Source of the DNA: Symbiotaphrina buchneri
Taxonomy: Eukaryota; Ascomycota; Symbiotaphrinales; Symbiotaphrinaceae
DNA length: 64,000 nucleotides
Reading direction: 5' to 3'
Assembly: GCA_001599915.1 (NCBI GenBank)
Contig: BCIG01000003.1
Location: forward strand, 744,001-808,000
The notes beneath the pieces are model-generated. The model did not search any database, was not told the origin of the DNA, and saw only the letters and a list, made by a program, of their open reading frames with translations. Shown piece after piece: positions 12,238 to 23,173 of the stretch; the first letter of the stretch is position 1; every line of letters begins with the position of its first letter. The translations under genes were made by a program, and so were the position numbers.

Positions 12238-13069
12238 TTACGTGATCTCCACAATATCATCAATATGATTGCACATCGCCACAAACAGGTCAAAGAACAA
12301 TTTGCTTCCACCAATTTCCATTTCCATCTGCAGTGTTCCACTCCTCTTGAAAGTCTTGCGACTCCTGATGATCAGGGCCAGGAAATGAGCACGCAATAAA
12401 TGGTCACTGTCTGGGGTATTGTCATAAGCATAGCGGGCACTCGCGATAATGACACTGCAATGAATCTCGGACTGCAGGCCCTGCTTGCGAAGAGCCAGGC
12501 GCTTGAGCTCGTCAAGTCCATACTTGTCTGCCGCACAATAGATGATAGTATCCTTGAGCAGGATACCTGTCGCTCCGGTGTGGTAGACTGTGGATTCCAC
12601 GGCCCTTCGCCCACCATTGCCGGCTACAGCATCCTCGAGTTCCCAGCTATCCTGACGCTTGTTGTGAAGCAGTCTTGGATAGTAGTCACCCTTGTAGAGG
12701 TATTCGAGAATCGAGGAGAAGATTTCTGGTTCTTCCTCCGGCAAGTCAATACGACGAGTATGAGCTTCGAGGAACTGACCATGCGTCGCAGCTGCGAGGA
12801 CGGGACTAAGGGTCAACACATCCTCGTGGGCAGCGAAGAGGCGCTGCTCCCGACCAACCACAATCGTAATGATCGGGCTGGTAAGGCTACTATAGAGAGC
12901 CGTGAGCACGATCCTAGTGGACTATATAAGTATGAGATATCTCTGCTAACCTCCCCATCGGAGGGCTGTCAAGCTTCTGGAGCCTCTCCTTCACATGGTC
13001 ACCGTAGCTCTTCTTCAATTTTTTAGCCTTTCCCGCTCGGTTTCTTGATGCAAATGAGCGCTTGAACAT
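12238..13069 (-). CDS. BTB/POZ domain protein
   Basis: Exons 13069-12951 and 12889-12238; 256 aa. After a basic N-terminus (MFKRSFASRNRAGKAKKLKK), a BTB/POZ fold begins at SPIITIVVGREQRLFAAHED and continues through LPEEEPEIFSSILEYLYKGD, the usual BTB core. The C-terminal half (AADKYGLDELKRLA) matches the BTB helical end. Such fungal proteins often act as adaptors for Cullin-3 ligases or as transcription-linked scaffolds; the partner here is unknown. The 61-nt intron (12950-12890) joins PPMG to SSLTSP in frame. The open frame after the intron lacks its own ATG, which supports the upstream exon. Confidence 0.8.
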
Positions 13070-14050
13070 GATGACCAGATAAGGCACGACCAGTAGTTTA
13101 GGTTAAAAATGAGTGACGATCGACGCGCAACGGGGAACTTGAGCTCTGGAAGTCTTCAGTGCCCTCATGGGGAGTAACTCCTCTTGAGGACGGTCCTGAA
13201 GACTCTACGTAGGACCAGGGGATCCGACGCGACGTTTTGGCGGCTCGGTGCGCGTGAAGAGAAAGGAAGGAGTTGGCCAGGGCGGTAGACGATGGTTATA
13301 TACCTTGCCTTCGTCCAGGGTTATTCGTACCGCCACGGGCAACATCCCTGCTCTTCCATCATGTGACTCACGATGAACGGCAACTTGTATCTCTACAAGT
13401 ACCGGACTTACACTCACTCTCTCTGCCTTCCAGCTTAGTCTTGCTCTTACGTCGCTTTCTCCTCTTGAAGATCTTTACTCTCTTCCTCTCCACGACTTAA
13501 ACCACGGCTATAGGTACCGTCGTCTGTTCTGCTGGAAGAAGATTGACACGACTGCGGCCAACCGTGGATACCTAATAGAGATTGGCGTTGACTTCCAACT
13601 GCCCTTTCGACTGACCGATCACTGATCCCTAATGCGGGTGAGGTAAGCCAGAGGTGAGCAGTGTAGGTTGAGCAGTGAAAGAGTGTTTAGGAGTAAGGTG
13701 GAGCCTGAAATGAGGTTAGGTGTACTCCCTCGTACCGGTACGAATCAAGTCAACTATATTTTTAGCGGCCGGCTTGACTCTGGGGCTGTTGCCTTGGACC
13801 TGCGGTTTTCAATACCGGAGGTGAGGTAAGATACAGGTAAGGTAAAACAGGGTACCTTCGGACAGCAAACCGTATTCCCAAAGCCATGTCCTCCAACTGT
13901 TATTATGCGCTCCTCTACACACGTCTCCTGTGCGCCTGAAGACAATTAACAGCACTCCTCCTCGCCTCTCATGTCATCTCCATGATCATTCATCTGACTA
14001 CATAGAGACATCGCAGCCATCATTCCTGCTAAGCCCCATCCACCGTCACC
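13070..14050. other. Intergenic region between divergent BTB and SEC11 genes
   Basis: 981 bp holding both promoters. A second cluster of GGTAAG/GGTGAG words lies near 13640-13850. No coding sequence was recognised. Confidence 0.4.
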
Positions 14051-14633
14051 ATGCTTTCAGTTCTCAACAACCTCCAGCCACGACAACTTGCCGCTCAGGT
14101 GCTCAATTTCGCCCTAATACTGTCGACTGCCTTCATGTTATGGAAAGGTCTGTCAGTAGCAACCGACTCGCCGTCTCCCATAGTTGTGGTGCTTTCTGGA
14201 TCCATGGAGCCGGCTTTTCAGAGGGGTGATCTACTGTTCCTTTGGAACCGAGGTTCAGATACCCAGATTGGGGAGGTGGTCGTGTACAACGTACGGGGCA
14301 AAGATATTCCAATTGTCCATAGGGTTGTGCGCCGGTTTGGTGGAGGGTAGGCGGTCTTGTTTGTCTGATTCAGCAGCCCAGGCGGTACTGACGTGGTCCT
14401 CCAGAGGTTTGCCATTGCACCTACTCACGAAAGGGGACAATAATCTTGCCGACGATACCGAACTTTATGCGAGAGGCCAGAATTTCCTGGAAAGATCGAA
14501 GGATATAATTGGAAGCGTTCGAGCATATGTCCCATTCGTCGGCTATGTCACTATTCTTTTGAGTGAACACCCTTGGTTGAAGACCGTCATGTTGGGCTTA
14601 ATGGGGCTTCTAGTAGTATTGCAGAGAGAATGA
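14051..14633 (+). CDS. SEC11: Signal peptidase complex catalytic subunit SEC11
   Basis: Exons 14051-14346 and 14405-14633; 174 aa (yeast Sec11 is 167). This is the ER-membrane serine protease that removes signal peptides from secreted proteins. An N-terminal membrane anchor ([13 protein letters not shown]) precedes the catalytic Ser51 in SGSMEP, His90 in IVHRVV and the Asp110 region in TKGDNN, the Ser-His-Asp set of the eukaryotic S26B family. A C-terminal hydrophobic helix ([13 protein letters not shown]) ends the protein. The 58-nt intron falls in the loop between FGGG and the LTKGDNN strand and has a TACTGAC branch site. Confidence 0.95.
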
Positions 14634-15308
14634 CCGCCTGTGGTCCACCCGTATTTGCACAATGGTGATAACGGAGCCGCCAGCGCGGAGAGCCTGTATC
14701 TTATTTTCTAGGAGCAGGATACGCTACCTATTTGCCAATTCATGCCATAATCCTAGAGTATAACGAGAAATTATGACTTCTTTTTTTTTAGCCAGTCCAA
14801 GTCTCGTGTGACATATTGCTCTTCCAATCCGGATGAAGTAGTTTCACTTTTCAGAATTACGAAAAGCGACACTGCGTTGATTTTCTTGCGTTGCAGCAAC
14901 ATCAGACCAGCGACTTCCGGACTGTTACAGTACGAACGCAACTAGGATACCCGCATAATGAGCATCAATGGAGTCGATATTCGGAAAAATATGAGACAAC
15001 GTTGCCCTGCAGTGCGGTTCTTTCAGCGGGCCGGGTAAAGTGACGGGGCCGTTGGTAGAGAGCTACATTTAGGGACATGTACCGGGCCCCTAAACTCTCG
15101 TTAAGAGAGTGAAAGATTCACTATGATGCAGCTCAAGTGACCACAGACCGTCATACCAACGCTACCACAAAACGTCAAGCCAGAGCTGAGGTATCCTGAT
15201 AGGGCCCTGCGCTGTATCCTCCGGTCTGCGCTGTATTCTCTCCTCTCGCCTGTTACTGCTTTGATCGCTTCCGGTGCATCTATTTGCAGTTCTACAGTAC
15301 ACGCCGCA
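14634..15308. other. Intergenic region upstream of the E2 gene
   Basis: 675 bp between the SEC11 3' end and the E2 start codon. No gene was seen. Confidence 0.4.
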
Positions 15309-15873
15309 ATGTCCACTAAGCGCATAACCAAGGCGAGTGCCTCGCGCTGTGCCCTTCATACTTGTCTGACCAGCATCTGCAGGAGCTAGCTGAGATTCAG
15401 AACGACCCTCCACCCGGAATCACTGCGACACTGCAAGACGAGAGTCATCTTCACAAGTGGGATATCCTCATGCAGGGCCCCCCAGATTCGCCCTACGCAG
15501 TAAGCACTGCTCAACGATTGATAGAGTACAAGACGCGGTGCTAAATCATGGCTGGCAGGGTGGTAATTTCAAGTTACTCCTCGACCTCCCGGCAGATTTC
15601 CCCTTCAAACCACCGCAGCTCAACTTTCAAACGAAGATCTACCACCCAAATGTTACCAACGATGGCAAGGGCGCAATGTGCTTAGGGATGTTAAAGGCCG
15701 ATGAATGGAAACCGTCCAGCAAGATCATGGCCATTCTGAACACGGCCAGGAATCTGCTTGCCGAACCAAACCCTGATGACGCCGTGGAGGCGAGCATCGC
15801 GGACCAGTACAAGAACAATCGCAAAGAATTCGAGAAGACGGCCAGGGAGTGGACCAAGAAATACGCCAGATAG
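15309..15873 (+). CDS. Ubiquitin-conjugating enzyme E2 (UBC core)
   Basis: Exons 15309-15332, 15383-15499 and 15559-15873; 151 aa, a minimal class I E2. It starts MSTKRITKELAEIQNDPPPG. The HPN motif (YHPNV, residues 76-78) and the active-site Cys88 in KGAMCLGML are intact, as is the C-terminal helix region (EFEKTAREWTKKYA). It should accept ubiquitin from E1 as a thioester and pass it on with an E3. The first intron (15333-15382, 50 nt) begins with GC (AAG|GCGAGT), the only donor that joins K to ELAEIQ in frame; the second has a GTAAGC donor. The UBC4/5-like class is inferred from size and motifs. Confidence 0.92.
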
Positions 15874-16840
15874 AGCTGCATGGTCAAGAGGTCCCAGGCC
15901 GATGGTCTAGCATATGTCGCTGCGTCTTATGGCTCTCGAACCTTGTGGCGTTTCCATGATTGACGGCAAAGAAGGCTGGGAATGGCTTGGTGTTTAGGAC
16001 ATTTGCATTTCTACGGTGTACTTTGTCGTGTGCTCGATATTTTAGGCAGCAACACTGTTCTATGTGCGCTGTGAGCCCAGCTACAGTCAGTGGATCCACC
16101 GGACAGGCTACGATGGCCATACTCTACTGGCTGCGAATGTGCGTAGAGTGTCAAGAGATCCCACTCAGGGCTGTGGTAAGTGGGTGAGAGGAAGGCTGCC
16201 ATTCGGGGCAACATTACCGGTTCGTCTCGTACAGCGTAAGGTAACGGTCAGGAGGTACGAAGTATCGTGGCGTACCATATCTGAACTACGCCAACGATGA
16301 ATATAACCTTAAACTGCCATTGCCCAATCAGCAGTCACAGTGGGCCGCCCTAGCTCCGAATCTCCCGGTCAAAGCTCGACCTCCAATTTGCCCGTCTCAT
16401 TCATGGTACCGACGTAAGGGCCTGCAAGCTTGAAACTCCAGCTTCTTCGGGGGGCAGCGGAAGACTTTGAGAGCCCAATTTGATGAGCTTCACTGCCCTT
16501 CTATTTTTCTGATGATCTTGCCTCGCACCCTGGCTCGGAAAACCCAAAGCCACATCACTCATCTGGACCTGGTACAATCGACTCCGCTCCCCAACTTTTC
16601 AAGGAACGCTGAGCTCCAGAGATACATCCTGTTTTCGATTGATGACAACCTTGGACAAATCGAGATCCTAGACCCTCCAACATCTGTCCCACGACGTCGG
16701 ATAGCAGTTTCGAGAGAGCAAGGATACACTGCGTGGGAAAGGCCGTGGATGCTGCAGAAAACCAGCTGAGGTGGCCAGCATGCGCTGGTCCGGTTGAGCA
16801 GCGCTGGGATGCGGTACTGAGCTCTTTAAGATCCCGGGGC
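15874..16840. other. Intergenic plus probable 5' exon(s) of the TBC gene
   Basis: The part 15874-16440 shows nothing. From about 16650 the frame of the TBC gene is open and reads plausibly as protein (EQRWDAVLSSLRSRG) before the first ATG, so unannotated 5' exons are likely here. Confidence 0.4.
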
Positions 16841-19063
16841 ATGGTGATGAAGCTCGTGATCGACGATAAGATCGAAGTAGTTACCAGAATGTCCCCGTCT
16901 GGTGAGCAGGAGAAGCCTGGACCTTACTTCAATACCTTGGTCACAGAGCCCAATCCATATCGTCATGCAGACATCGCACCTCCCCAAGAAGAGGTCGCGC
17001 CCCAACGTATCGGCACTGCATACTCTCACGGGAGAGTGTTCGCTCCCGGTCGTACTTTGCTCCAGAAGAGGTCGGAACCATCTCTGCGGGGAGGCAACGA
17101 CAGGTCGACCAAACCGTCTGCGCTGCAGGAGGATCACATACAGGAGAATGCTAGGATTCTAAGATCGCGGACGGAAATTCCGCACCGGTCGAAGTACAGT
17201 CAAGCATATGCGGATCCGCCGAAAAGCATACTGGTTCGATCCAATGGCAACCAGCCGCCTACAGTCAAGACGGACTTGGTAGGTCCCGCTCAGGCAACAT
17301 ACTACAACAGGTCCAGAGTTCTATCTGCAGGGTTACGGCCAGATCCAAGTTCCACGTCGTTGTCACCTACGTCGTCAAGACCGCCGCTATCATTACCGGA
17401 GTATGACTCTTCGGGTTCTTCCGAAACCCGAGCTCGAGCTCGCAATAATACCCGTCCTTCTTCTCCACTTGTGAGACGCGACTTCCCCCCTTCGCCAGAC
17501 AGGTCAAAAGATGATGTGGCGAGGGATAGTTTCCGGTCGGGACAGACGACGAGCTCTAGTATAGTCGACACGAGCGCGACAGAGAGAAGCAGTATCTTGA
17601 CGAAGAGCAGTTCGCTGAGTGATTGTTTGAATGGGCGACAAGCTGCAGAATGGGCTGAAGATGAAGGGATGAGTGTGGATGATGCAATTGGCATGTACGA
17701 GGCAGGTTTCGAACACGAATCAGCATTGGAGAGTGTAAGAGAAGATCCAGCGGTTATCAAGGACGTACTTTCGGATGCCTTGCCCGTTGAACCATCGGAA
17801 GTGGTTGATCCCGTGAGTAGATCACCACTTGGGGTCTCTGTCACGCATCAGCCGAACACCACTACGGAACCGGCCTCAACCGACGGAGCGCAGCATGCCG
17901 TCAGTGTTGACCGCGATCGATACGGTTTCAAGAAAGCGTCCCAGTACGTCTCCATCGATGATTACAACCGTTGGGAAAAGGGCTACAGTGAACATCTCGA
18001 ACGTCGAAGGCGAAAGTGGCTTACGCTCATGCAAGAATTTGGCCTGCCTACTCGACAGCCGCTCCAGTTCCCGCCAAAGTCTGCTAAATTGAAACGATTT
18101 GTCCGGAAGGGCATCCCACCTGAATGGCGGGGGCCAGCCTGGTTCTGGTACTCAGGTGGGCACAACCTCCTCCACCAGAATCCGGGCTTGTATGAGACGC
18201 TTCTTGAAAGGGCAGAAGCGGGAGATATCAGCGAGACTGACAAAGAGATCATTGAGCGCGATCTACATCGGACTTTCCCAGACAACATCAAGTACAGACC
18301 TGATATAACGAACCCTTACATCGACACGCCAATGGTCTGCTCCCTGAGGCGCACATTGCGGGCATTCGCGGTCCACAATCCCCGAATCGGTTATTGTCAA
18401 TCGTTGAATTTCTTGGCCGGCCTGCTTCTTCTTTTCTTGGATGAGGAGAAGGCTTTCTGGATGCTCAACGTCATTACTCGGGACTACCTACCTGGCACAC
18501 ATGAGCTAAGCCTTGAAGGCGCAAACGTCGACCTGGGCGTCCTAATGACAAGCGTGAGGGAGTCCATGCCTAGTATATGGGCGAAAATAGGCGGGGAACT
18601 TGATGGTGGTGTCGGAGAATCGCTCCTGGGTACGCGCCTTCCTCCTGTTACGCTCTGTATGACTGCTTGGTTCATGAGCTGCTTCATTGGCACACTCCCG
18701 ATTGAGAGTGTTCTTCGAGTGTGGGACTCGTTCTTTTACGAAGGCAGCAAAACTCTCTTCCGAATATCTCTGGCGATCCTCAAAATTGGCGAGCAGGAAA
18801 TCAAGTCGGTGCACGACCCAATGGAAATCTTTCAGGTCGTTCAAACAATACCTAGACGACTCGTTGATGCGAACGCTCTTATGGAAGCTTGCTTTAAACG
18901 CCGAAACGGGTTCGGACATATAAGTCAAGCAACTATAGAGGAGAGAAGGCGAGAGAGACGAGCGCTGTATCGAAAGGAACGGGCATCCATGGTCGGAGAT
19001 GTCTCTGGTGATCGGCGGAGGGCCTTGTCGAAAAGGCTAGAACGTCTTCACTTGAAGAAGTAA
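16841..19063 (+). CDS. TBC-domain Rab GTPase-activating protein
   Basis: Long single exon; 740 aa from the first in-frame ATG. The N-terminal half is Ser/Pro-rich and disordered. The TBC domain starts near residue 420 (RKGIPPEWRGPAWFWYSGG) and runs to about 640. The catalytic arginine finger is in IERDLHRTFPDN (Arg477) and the glutamine finger in IGYCQSLNFLAG (Gln520), so dual-finger Rab-GAP activity is expected; substrate Rab unknown. A basic, coiled C-terminal tail (ERRRERRALYRKER) follows. The true N-terminus probably lies further upstream, because coding-like sequence in the same frame extends above 16841 without an ATG. It is the last gene before the AT-rich island. Confidence 0.88.
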   Translation: MVMKLVIDDKIEVVTRMSPSGEQEKPGPYFNTLVTEPNPYRHADIAPPQEEVAPQRIGTAYSHGRVFAPGRTLLQKRSEPSLRGGNDRSTKPSALQEDHIQENARILRSRTEIPHRSKYSQAYADPPKSILVRSNGNQPPTVKTDLVGPAQATYYNRSRVLSAGLRPDPSSTSLSPTSSRPPLSLPEYDSSGSSETRARARNNTRPSSPLVRRDFPPSPDRSKDDVARDSFRSGQTTSSSIVDTSATERSSILTKSSSLSDCLNGRQAAEWAEDEGMSVDDAIGMYEAGFEHESALESVREDPAVIKDVLSDALPVEPSEVVDPVSRSPLGVSVTHQPNTTTEPASTDGAQHAVSVDRDRYGFKKASQYVSIDDYNRWEKGYSEHLERRRRKWLTLMQEFGLPTRQPLQFPPKSAKLKRFVRKGIPPEWRGPAWFWYSGGHNLLHQNPGLYETLLERAEAGDISETDKEIIERDLHRTFPDNIKYRPDITNPYIDTPMVCSLRRTLRAFAVHNPRIGYCQSLNFLAGLLLLFLDEEKAFWMLNVITRDYLPGTHELSLEGANVDLGVLMTSVRESMPSIWAKIGGELDGGVGESLLGTRLPPVTLCMTAWFMSCFIGTLPIESVLRVWDSFFYEGSKTLFRISLAILKIGEQEIKSVHDPMEIFQVVQTIPRRLVDANALMEACFKRRNGFGHISQATIEERRRERRALYRKERASMVGDVSGDRRRALSKRLERLHLKK

Positions 19064-19278
19064 CGTCATGACGATTTATGCATGATTTAAATGTGGTTTT
19101 ATCCGTGAGGACCTACTATAGGACGTCATGGTCTATAGTCAACCTGTCTAGTTATGGAGCTATCTGGCTTTTGGCCTTCTGATTAAGTTGCGATTGGCAT
19201 ATGGGAAGAGTAAAACTACTACAACAAACATACAGACTTATAAATGGTACGATATCTATGATCTATCATTAGTTATGA

Positions 19279-20143
19279 CCAGGCTTGCCGGTGGTATGGT
19301 ATATACCACTAGTTATGATATACCACACCGGTGTTAAATGTGGTCTGGTACCAAATTTTGGTACCACTGATACTTTATCATGAGACCATATTCTACCGAT
19401 GCGTAATGTGGTATATACCAGATCACCAGATCAAAAAGATAAGACAAGAAATTTTTTCTTTTAAAATTACCATTTTGGAAAGGATATAAAACTTGTACTT
19501 GGTAAGTTCTATAATTATATTTATAGTAATAAACTATATTTAATCAGGTTTAATATATAAGATAACTTGTATTAACATGTATTAACTTATATTATTTTGT
19601 ATTGGTATGTTTTACTAATTGTTAATGTTTATAAATACAAGGTAAACTAGGTCCAAATAGGTAGGTCAGTTGGAATATGATTATATTTTGTATAGTCTTA
19701 TATTCTAACCAAGCTGTTATCCCAAGTCCCTTTTAACACTTCTAGCTTGTTGTTATCCTGTAGTTACTGGTCATTGTAGAGCCTAGAACTAGTGTTACAG
19801 GTAGAAAATAATGATATTTCAACCATTCCTAATCAGATTTTAAAATTTCAAAAGGGTATTGTTTAACAATAAATTTATTATATAACAGTGTTTTTATTGT
19901 TTTGAATAGTTGATCATTTACAGAGATAAAATTGGGTTTTGCTTAAAGTCACTTATTAAATACTTATTAAATGTTTAGTAAACCGTTTTAATAATACACA
20001 ATAAATATTTAATAGTAGCATTTATATTTGTAGTTAGTAGTATCTAGTATTAGGGGTTTGAACTACTATATATAATTAAGTTTCTTGGCAAACAGGTTTA
20101 AAAGGTTAAAATACTATATCATGTTGTATTAACAACAAGTCTG
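19279..20143 (+). mobile_element. Non-autonomous TIR DNA element, copy A
   Basis: About 865 bp. The left end reads CCAGGCTTGCCGGTGGTATG, and the right end (AACAACAAGTCTG) is a mutated inverse of it. No transposase frame is present. It is alignable by eye over its whole length with copy B at 21546-22452. A target-site duplication could not be fixed by eye, so the superfamily is open. Confidence 0.6.
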
Positions 20144-20609
20144 TATAATACTAATACTTGGTTATACAATCAAAAAACAGTTTTCAAAGTTAGATTTCAA
20201 TAATAATAGTTAAAACCTTCTATTAAAATCTAATATATATATCTTAAATATCTTTTATAAAAGTACTAATTTCTTAACTATAAAGGTTACAACTTTATAA
20301 TATACTTCTTTACCTAAGTTAAGATGTTTAAAAAATAAATAAATACTATAAAAATTATATTGGAAAATAATAGAATACTTCTTCATCTAACAATAGTACT
20401 ATCAATTTAATATTATCTTCTTATACAGATCCAGGCTTACCAATAGTATAATGTTTACCAGTTGGTATAGTTTACCAACCTGGTGTAGAGATCTGACAAA
20501 AGATTACCAACTGGTTTGTGCTAAAATAGTAAGCGATAACAAGCACTACTATCCTGGAAAGCTCTAGAAACCACAGTAGGGCATGAATGTAGAGCATGGC
20601 AAAAAGCCA

Positions 20610-20687
20610 GAAGTCCATGGAAACCCATGGAAGCCTATAGAAGTTTCTAGAAGCCTATGGAAATTCCTGGAAGTTTCTAGAACATTC
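20610..20687. promoter_or_regulatory. 10-bp-phased GAA/TTC array (heat-shock-element-like)
   Basis: GAA occurs at 20610, 20620, 20630, 20640, 20650, 20660, 20670 and 20680. TTC is exactly half-way at 20645, 20675 and 20685 (TCC at 20665). The run GAAgtTTCtaGAAcaTTC at 20670-20687 is a perfect four-unit heat shock element, and 20640-20652 a perfect three-unit one. Binding by Hsf1 is inference. Confidence 0.5.
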
Positions 20688-20732
20688 AATATGCTTTGTA
20701 ATCAGCAAATGACCAAGCATTTGTAAGCATTA

Positions 20733-20790
20733 CAAAGCATTGGTAATCAACAGATTACAAAGCATTGGTAATCAACAGATTACCAAGCAT
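20733..20790. repeat. Direct repeat of a 25-bp unit
   Basis: The unit ATTACAAAGCATTGGTAATC plus AACAG occurs twice in a row, followed by a partial third copy, inside the LTR-like fossil. Confidence 0.7.
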
Positions 20791-21545
20791 GCTAGAACAT
20801 TCCAGCTGTAAAAAATATCTCCTATGTTAAATATTCGGTTCCCATAAAAAGGCGTAAAACCCCCAGGTAAGTAAGCAATTCAATCAGCATTCACACCTGC
20901 TTCCATACTCACACCGCTCCAAGCTGTATCCTTCCGCTATTATACCTTTTTACAGTTTGGTATAATAGTTTTTTTTTAGTTGGTAAAAACCAAATAAAAC
21001 CAGATTGTAACTAGGAAAAACATTTTTCCAGTACTAATTTGATAACATCTGATAAGTTAAACGCTTAGTAAGCATTTTAAACACAACATTTTAATATAAG
21101 AAAAACACTGTTATATAACAAATTCTCTGTTAAGTAATACCTTTTTTGAAATTTCAAAATCCGATTAGGAATGGTTGAGATATTAGTATTTTCCTGTTTT
21201 GAAGTTAAAAGTGTAAAAGGACTTGGGACAACAGCTTGGTTAGAATTCAAGAAAATACAAAATATGATTGTATTCCAACCAATTTGTTTATTTGTGTTAC
21301 GAATACTACCACCAAGTATTTATTGTACATTATTTATACTGTTTAGTAAACGTTTAGTAAGTATTTAGTAAGTAACTTTAAACAAAACCTAATTTTATCT
21401 TGGTAAACAATTAACATTTTAATATAAAAAAAACATCATTATATAACAAATTCTCTGTTAAGTAATACCTTTTTTGAAATTTTAAAATCTGATTAGGAAT
21501 GGTTGAGATATCATCATTTTCTACCTTTTAGGTTCTACGGTGGCT

Positions 21546-22452
21546 GCAGACTTGTCGCTGGTATGGTATATACCACCGAATACGAATATACCACACCGGT
21601 GCTAAATTTGGTCTGGTATCAAATTTTGGTACCAGTGGTACTTAGTCATGATACCATATTCTACCAGCGTTAAATGTGGTATAATACCAGATCACCATAT
21701 CAAAAAGATAAGATAAGAAAAAAAACTTTTGGGATTACCGTTTTTGGAAGAGGTATAGAACTAGTACTTGACAAGTTCCATGGATATATTTATAGTAACA
21801 AGCTATACCTAATTAGGTTTAATATACAAGGTGGCTTGTATTAATGTGTATTAGTTTGTATTAGTTTGTATTAGTTTGTATTAGTTTGTATTAGTTTGTA
21901 TTAGTTTGTATTAGTTTGTATTAGTATGTTTCACTATTTGTTAGTGTTTATAAATACAAGGTAAGCTAGGTCCAAAGAGGCAGGTCGGTTGGAATACGAT
22001 TATATTTTGTATTTTCTTGAATTCTAACCAAGCTGTTGTCCCAAGTCCTTTTTACACTTTTAACTTGTTGTTATCCTGTAGTTCCTGGCCATCGTAGGAT
22101 TTCAAAACAGGAAAATGCTAATATCTCAACCATTATTAATTGGATTTTGAAATTTTAAAAAAGGTATTACTCAGTAAAAAATTCGTTATACGACCTTGTT
22201 TTTTTATATTAAAATGTTGATTATTCACCAAAGATAAAATTAGGTTTTATGTAAAGTTTCTGATCAAACGTTTACTAATTGCTTAGTCAACTGTATAAGT
22301 AATACATAATGAATACTTGGCAGTAGTATTTGTATTCATAACTAGTGGTATCTGGTACTAGGGGTCTGGACTACCATATGTAGTCAAGTTTCTTGACAAA
22401 CAAGTTTAAAAGGTCCAAATACTATACTATACCATACCAACAACAAGCCTGG
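21546..22452 (+). mobile_element. Non-autonomous TIR DNA element, copy B
   Basis: About 907 bp, same orientation as copy A. The right end ACCATACCAACAACAAGCCT is close to the reverse complement of the family left end (AGGCTTG..GGTGGTATGGT), which defines the terminal inverted repeat. It contains the decamer minisatellite at 21846-21925. No transposase frame. Confidence 0.6.
21846..21925. repeat. Decamer minisatellite TTAGTTTGTA, about 7-8 units
   Basis: Seven perfect units of TTAGTTTGTA in tandem with slightly changed units at both ends. The inverted partial copy near 22895-22940 carries a shorter version, so the tract has expanded or contracted between copies. Confidence 0.9.
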
Positions 22453-23085
22453 TAAAAACCAAATAAAACCGGATTATAACTAGGAAAAACATTTTTTCCG
22501 GTACTATCTGATAAGATCTGATAAGATAAACGCTTAGTAAGCATTTTAATGAAACCTTAATTTTATCTCTATAAATAATCAACATTTTGGAATAATAAAA
22601 ACACTGTTGTACAGTACAACAAATTTATTGATAAATAATACCCTTTTTAAATTTTAAAATCCAATTAGAAATAGTTAAGATATTATTATTTTCTACATGT
22701 AACCCTAGCCTAGGTTCTATAATGGCTAGAAAGTACAGGATAACAACAAGTTAAAAGTGTAAAAAGGACTTTGGATAATATCTTAGTTAGAATTTAAAAA
22801 AATACAAAATATAATTGTATTCTAACTAACCTGTCTCTTTTTACCTGACTTACCTTATATTTATAAACATTAACAATTGGTAAAACAGATTAATACATAC
22901 TAATGTATACTAATACAAACTAATACAAACTAATACAAATTACCTTGTAAACTAAACCTAGTTAGATATAGTATATTGTTATAAATAGATAAACAGAACT
23001 TTCCAAGTTTTAGTTTTATATCCTTTTTAAAAACAATAATTCTAGCTGGAAAAACTTATAATGTCATCTGGTTATTGGTAAATCT
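22452..23085 (-). mobile_element. Partial inverted copy of the same TIR element
   Basis: Reads as the reverse complement of the interior of copies A and B, sharing AGGATAACAACAAGTTAAAA and the TACTAATACAAAC decamers. It lacks a recognisable terminal repeat at its right end, where it stops just before the Con7-like gene. Confidence 0.5.
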
Positions 23086-23173
23086 GCCCAGCCCATGCTC
23101 TTAAGAGTCTAGAAAAGCTCTCCTGGTGCAAGGCTTAACCACTAGCACCCTTTGCGACCGTGACACCCCGGTC

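Larger units (their letters stand above)
20470..20960 (+). mobile_element. LTR-like retroelement fossil (possibly Copia-type solo LTR)
   Basis: About 490 bp, distinctly less AT-rich than its surroundings and with no coding part. It shows an LTR-like order: a repeat-rich upstream part, a CATAAAAAGG TATA-like box near 20840-20850, then a CAATTCAATCAGCATTC segment resembling a transcript start region. It looks broken and ancient; family and borders are tentative. Confidence 0.35.
19066..23090. repeat. AT-rich, gene-free island made of repeated elements (RIP-like)
   Basis: About 4 kb of strongly AT-rich sequence with no gene, sharply different from both flanks. It consists of at least two direct copies of one element with inverted ends (19279-20143 and 21546-22452), two partial inverted copies (about 20980-21535 and 22452-23085) and a less AT-rich LTR-like piece. 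Copies differ largely by C/T and G/A changes, as expected of repeat-induced point mutation. Such islands are usually heterochromatic. Confidence 0.85.

Noticed and set aside
21171-21368. A 65-codon frame in the AT-rich island
   Set aside because: It lies within an inverted repeat copy and has only AT-driven residues.
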